DNA from: Neisseriaceae bacterium JH1-16
Lineage (GTDB): Bacteria; Pseudomonadota; Gammaproteobacteria; Burkholderiales; Chromobacteriaceae
Assembly (NCBI GenBank): GCA_025989215.1
Contig: JAPDNP010000001.1
Span: 248,001 to 312,000 of the forward strand
Length of the DNA stretch: 64,000 bases
Direction of reading: 5' to 3'
The notes beneath the pieces are model-generated. The model was not told the DNA's origin, searched no databases, and worked only from the letters and a program-made list of their open reading frames with translations. Positions 62,304 to 64,000 of this stretch are shown here, in pieces. The position numbers were made by a program, and so were the translations under genes. Each line of letters opens with the position of its first letter. Position 1 is the first letter of the stretch.

Positions 62304-64000
62304 TGCTTTGCTCCTTGGTTCGCCGCCGGCGTCTCCAGCCAGTCCACTTTGTTCATCTTGCGCACGATCACAAATTCATCGCGGTTGGCGCCGACCGTGC
62401 CGTAGTAGTTGAAGCCCCAGGCCAGCTGCGCGTAGCCGCCGATCATGTGGGTGGGCTTGGTCACCGCGCGGGTCACCGAGTTGTGGATGCCGCCGCGCTT
62501 GCCGCTCATTTCGGCGCCGGGCACGTTCACGATCTTTTCCTGGGCGTGGTACATCAGCGTCATGCCTTCCGGTACCCGCTGCGACACCACCGCACGGGCG
62601 GTCAGCGTGCCGTTGACGTTGAAGGCCTCGATCCAGTCGTTGTCCTCGATGCCGGCCTTCTTGGCGTCGATTTCAGACAGCCACACGTGCGGGCCGCCAC
62701 GCGACAGCGTCAACAGGCGCAGGTTGTCCGAGTAGGTACTGTGGATGCCCCATTTCTGGTGCGGGGTGATGAAGTTGAGCACCACCTCCTGGTTGCCGTT
62801 GGGCTTGGTGCCGAGCACCGCCGCGGTGGTCTTCAGGTCGACCGCCGGCTTGTACACGCACAGGCCTTCGCCGAAGGCGCGCATCCACTGGTGATCCTGG
62901 TAGAACTGCTGGCGGCCGGTCAGGGTGCGCCACGGGATGTACTCGTGCACATTGGTGTAGCCGGCGTTGTAGCTGACTTCTTCCGATTCCAGCCCCGACC
63001 AGGTCGGCGACGAGATGATCTTGCGCGGCTGCGCCTGCACGTCGCGGAAGCGGATGCTGTCATGCTCGCGGGGCTTGGCCAGATGGGTGTGGTCGCGGCC
63101 GGTGATCTTGGACAGCGCGTCCCAGGCCTTCACCGCCACGTGGCCATTGGTTTCCGGCGCCAGCGTCAGGATCATCTCGGCCGCGTCGATCGCGGTATCG
63201 AGCTTCGGCTGGCCCTGGGCCACGCCGTGGGCGACGGTCTTGTTCAGGCCGCGCAGCGTGTCGACCTCGTGGCCGGTCTTCCAGGCGATGCCCTTGCCGC
63301 CGTTGCCGATTTTTTCCAGCAAGGGGCCGATCGAGGTGAACTTGTCGTACAGCGCGCCGTAGTCGCGCTCCACCACCGTCATCGCCGGCATGGTCTTGCC
63401 CGGGATCGGCTCGCACTCGCCTTTCTTCCAGTCTTTCGGGTCGAAGGCCTGGCCGAGCTCCTGCGGGGTGTCGTGCATCAGCGGGGTCAGCACCAGGTCC
63501 TTACGCTTGCCGAGGTAGTCGCCGGCTAGCTCGGTGAACTTCTTGGCGATGCCCTTGTAGATTTCCCAGTCGGTGCGGCTCTGCCACAGAGGCTGCACGG
63601 CTTCGGACAGCGGGTGGATGAACGGGTGCATGTCCGAGGTGTTGAGGTCGTCCTTCTCGTACCAGGTGGCGGTCGGCAGCACGATGTCGGCGTACAGGCA
63701 CGTGGTCGACATGCGGAAGTCCAGCACCACCAACAGGTCGAGCTTGCCTTCGGCGGCCGGGCGCACGGTGATCTCGGACGGCTTGATGCAGTCGTCTTCC
63801 GAATTCATCACCGCGTTCTGGGTGCCGAGCAGGTACTTCAGGAAGTACTCGTGGCCCTTGCCGGAGCTGCCGAGAATATTCGAGCGCCACACGAACATAT
63901 TGCGCGGGAAGTTCTGCGGGTTGTCCGGGTCGTTGCAGGCCATGTCGAGCGTGCCCGACTTGAGGTTTTCAACGGCGTAGGCAACCGGGTCCTTGCCGGC
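62300..64000 (-). CDS. narG: Respiratory nitrate reductase, alpha subunit (C-terminal 566 codons; 5' end beyond the window)
   Basis: Only the C-terminal part of the catalytic subunit (full length about 1,240 residues) is present; the frame is open to base 64000, so the internal ATG at 63943 is not the start. Recognisable parts are AYAVENLKSGTLDMACNDPD, FVWRSNILGSSGKGHEYFLKYLLGT, LDFRMSTTCLYADIVLPTATWYEKDDLNTSDMHPFIHPL (Mo-bisMGD region) and the end GGYAQLAWGFNYYGTVGANRDEFVIVRKM. It reduces nitrate to nitrite with quinol electrons. First gene of narGHJI. Confidence 0.97.
   Translation of the reverse strand, partial: AGKDPVAYAVENLKSGTLDMACNDPDNPQNFPRNMFVWRSNILGSSGKGHEYFLKYLLGTQNAVMNSEDDCIKPSEITVRPAAEGKLDLLVVLDFRMSTTCLYADIVLPTATWYEKDDLNTSDMHPFIHPLSEAVQPLWQSRTDWEIYKGIAKKFTELAGDYLGKRKDLVLTPLMHDTPQELGQAFDPKDWKKGECEPIPGKTMPAMTVVERDYGALYDKFTSIGPLLEKIGNGGKGIAWKTGHEVDTLRGLNKTVAHGVAQGQPKLDTAIDAAEMILTLAPETNGHVAVKAWDALSKITGRDHTHLAKPREHDSIRFRDVQAQPRKIISSPTWSGLESEEVSYNAGYTNVHEYIPWRTLTGRQQFYQDHQWMRAFGEGLCVYKPAVDLKTTAAVLGTKPNGNQEVVLNFITPHQKWGIHSTYSDNLRLLTLSRGGPHVWLSEIDAKKAGIEDNDWIEAFNVNGTLTARAVVSQRVPEGMTLMYHAQEKIVNVPGAEMSGKRGGIHNSVTRAVTKPTHMIGGYAQLAWGFNYYGTVGANRDEFVIVRKMNKVDWLETPAANQGAKQ

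Noticed and set aside
60744-62405. 553-codon open frame antisense to narH
   Set aside because: narH has all its cysteine motifs on the other strand. The antisense frame is a by-product of high-GC third positions, with His/Arg/Gln-rich low-quality sequence.

Overview
This is a GC-rich window of about 64 kb from a Gram-negative proteobacterium. Gene content (GlpRKFD, a Cus-type copper RND pump, NarGHJI with NarXL, NodT-type outer-membrane lipoproteins) points to a betaproteobacterium, and I infer a relative of the Neisseriales/Chromobacteriaceae, though no marker gene here proves it. No rRNA, tRNA, CRISPR array, intact insertion sequence or replication origin was recognised. Gene density is high, and the exceptions are a few AT-richer patches (1-888, 28.4-29.5 kb, 34.8-35.75 kb) that look foreign or decayed.

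Layout. 0.9-5.0 kb: an ECF sigma/anti-sigma pair with small lipoproteins, a cupredoxin, a LolA-like protein and an SRPBCC protein, which looks like an envelope-stress or metal-stress module. 5.2-9.2 kb: O-antigen-ligase-type membrane protein, two GNAT acetyltransferases, a LysR regulator. 9.3-15.0 kb: the glycerol regulon glpR-glpK-glpF-glpD with likely GlpR half-sites upstream of glpK and glpD. 15.2-20.4 kb: ferredoxin-NADP reductase, small hypotheticals, an RpiR regulator divergent from an amino-acid binding protein, and an aspartoacylase-family enzyme. 20.8-27.3 kb: an IS3-family relic followed by a Cu/Ag efflux operon (small Cys/Met-rich protein, CusC-, CusB- and CusA-type proteins; the adaptor carries a fused CusF-like domain). 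27.8-29.4 kb: an isochorismatase-family hydrolase and a family-1 encapsulin shell protein with no recognisable cargo gene beside it. 29.5-34.8 kb: TetR regulator, HlyD adaptor, ABC ATPase, ABC permease and outer-membrane channel forming one overlapping drug-export operon. 35.8-42.2 kb: an Asr-like secreted protein, small conserved proteins, a hydratase-family protein, a YadGH-type ABC exporter, YbjN, a lipoprotein, a HAD phosphatase and an XRE-cupin regulator. 42.4-50.7 kb: a two-component system whose kinase has a periplasmic-binding-protein sensor domain, a GNAT, and a complete polyamine-type ABC importer. 50.9-53.6 kb: a flavin/PLP-oxidase-fold protein, an orphan UmuD-like peptidase, a universal stress protein and a two-gene micro-operon. 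54.3-64.0 kb, all on the minus strand: narL, narX, a beta-carbonic anhydrase, moaA, a DUF3079 protein, and narIJHG (narG runs off the window edge). This supports nitrate respiration, with molybdenum cofactor synthesis next to it.

Three dispersed sequence signals overlay the genes. (1) The 9-mer TTGGCCGAA/TTCGGCCAA, often extended to GGTTGGCCGAAC, occurs about 30 times; it is sometimes paired as a hairpin behind a gene and resembles a DNA-uptake-type or other genome signature. (2) A MITE-like repeat with termini AGAACCTGTTTACGATC...GATCGTGAACAGGTTCT (family A here; about 145 bp). (3) A second MITE-like repeat with termini AGAGCCGCTAACAAAACCC...GGGTTTTGTTAGCGGCTCT (family B; about 115-130 bp, seven copies). 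Both repeat families sit preferentially at the stop codons of genes. The items I rate most worth following up are the 9-mer signature, the cargo-less encapsulin locus, the two repeat families and the orphan UmuD-like gene.
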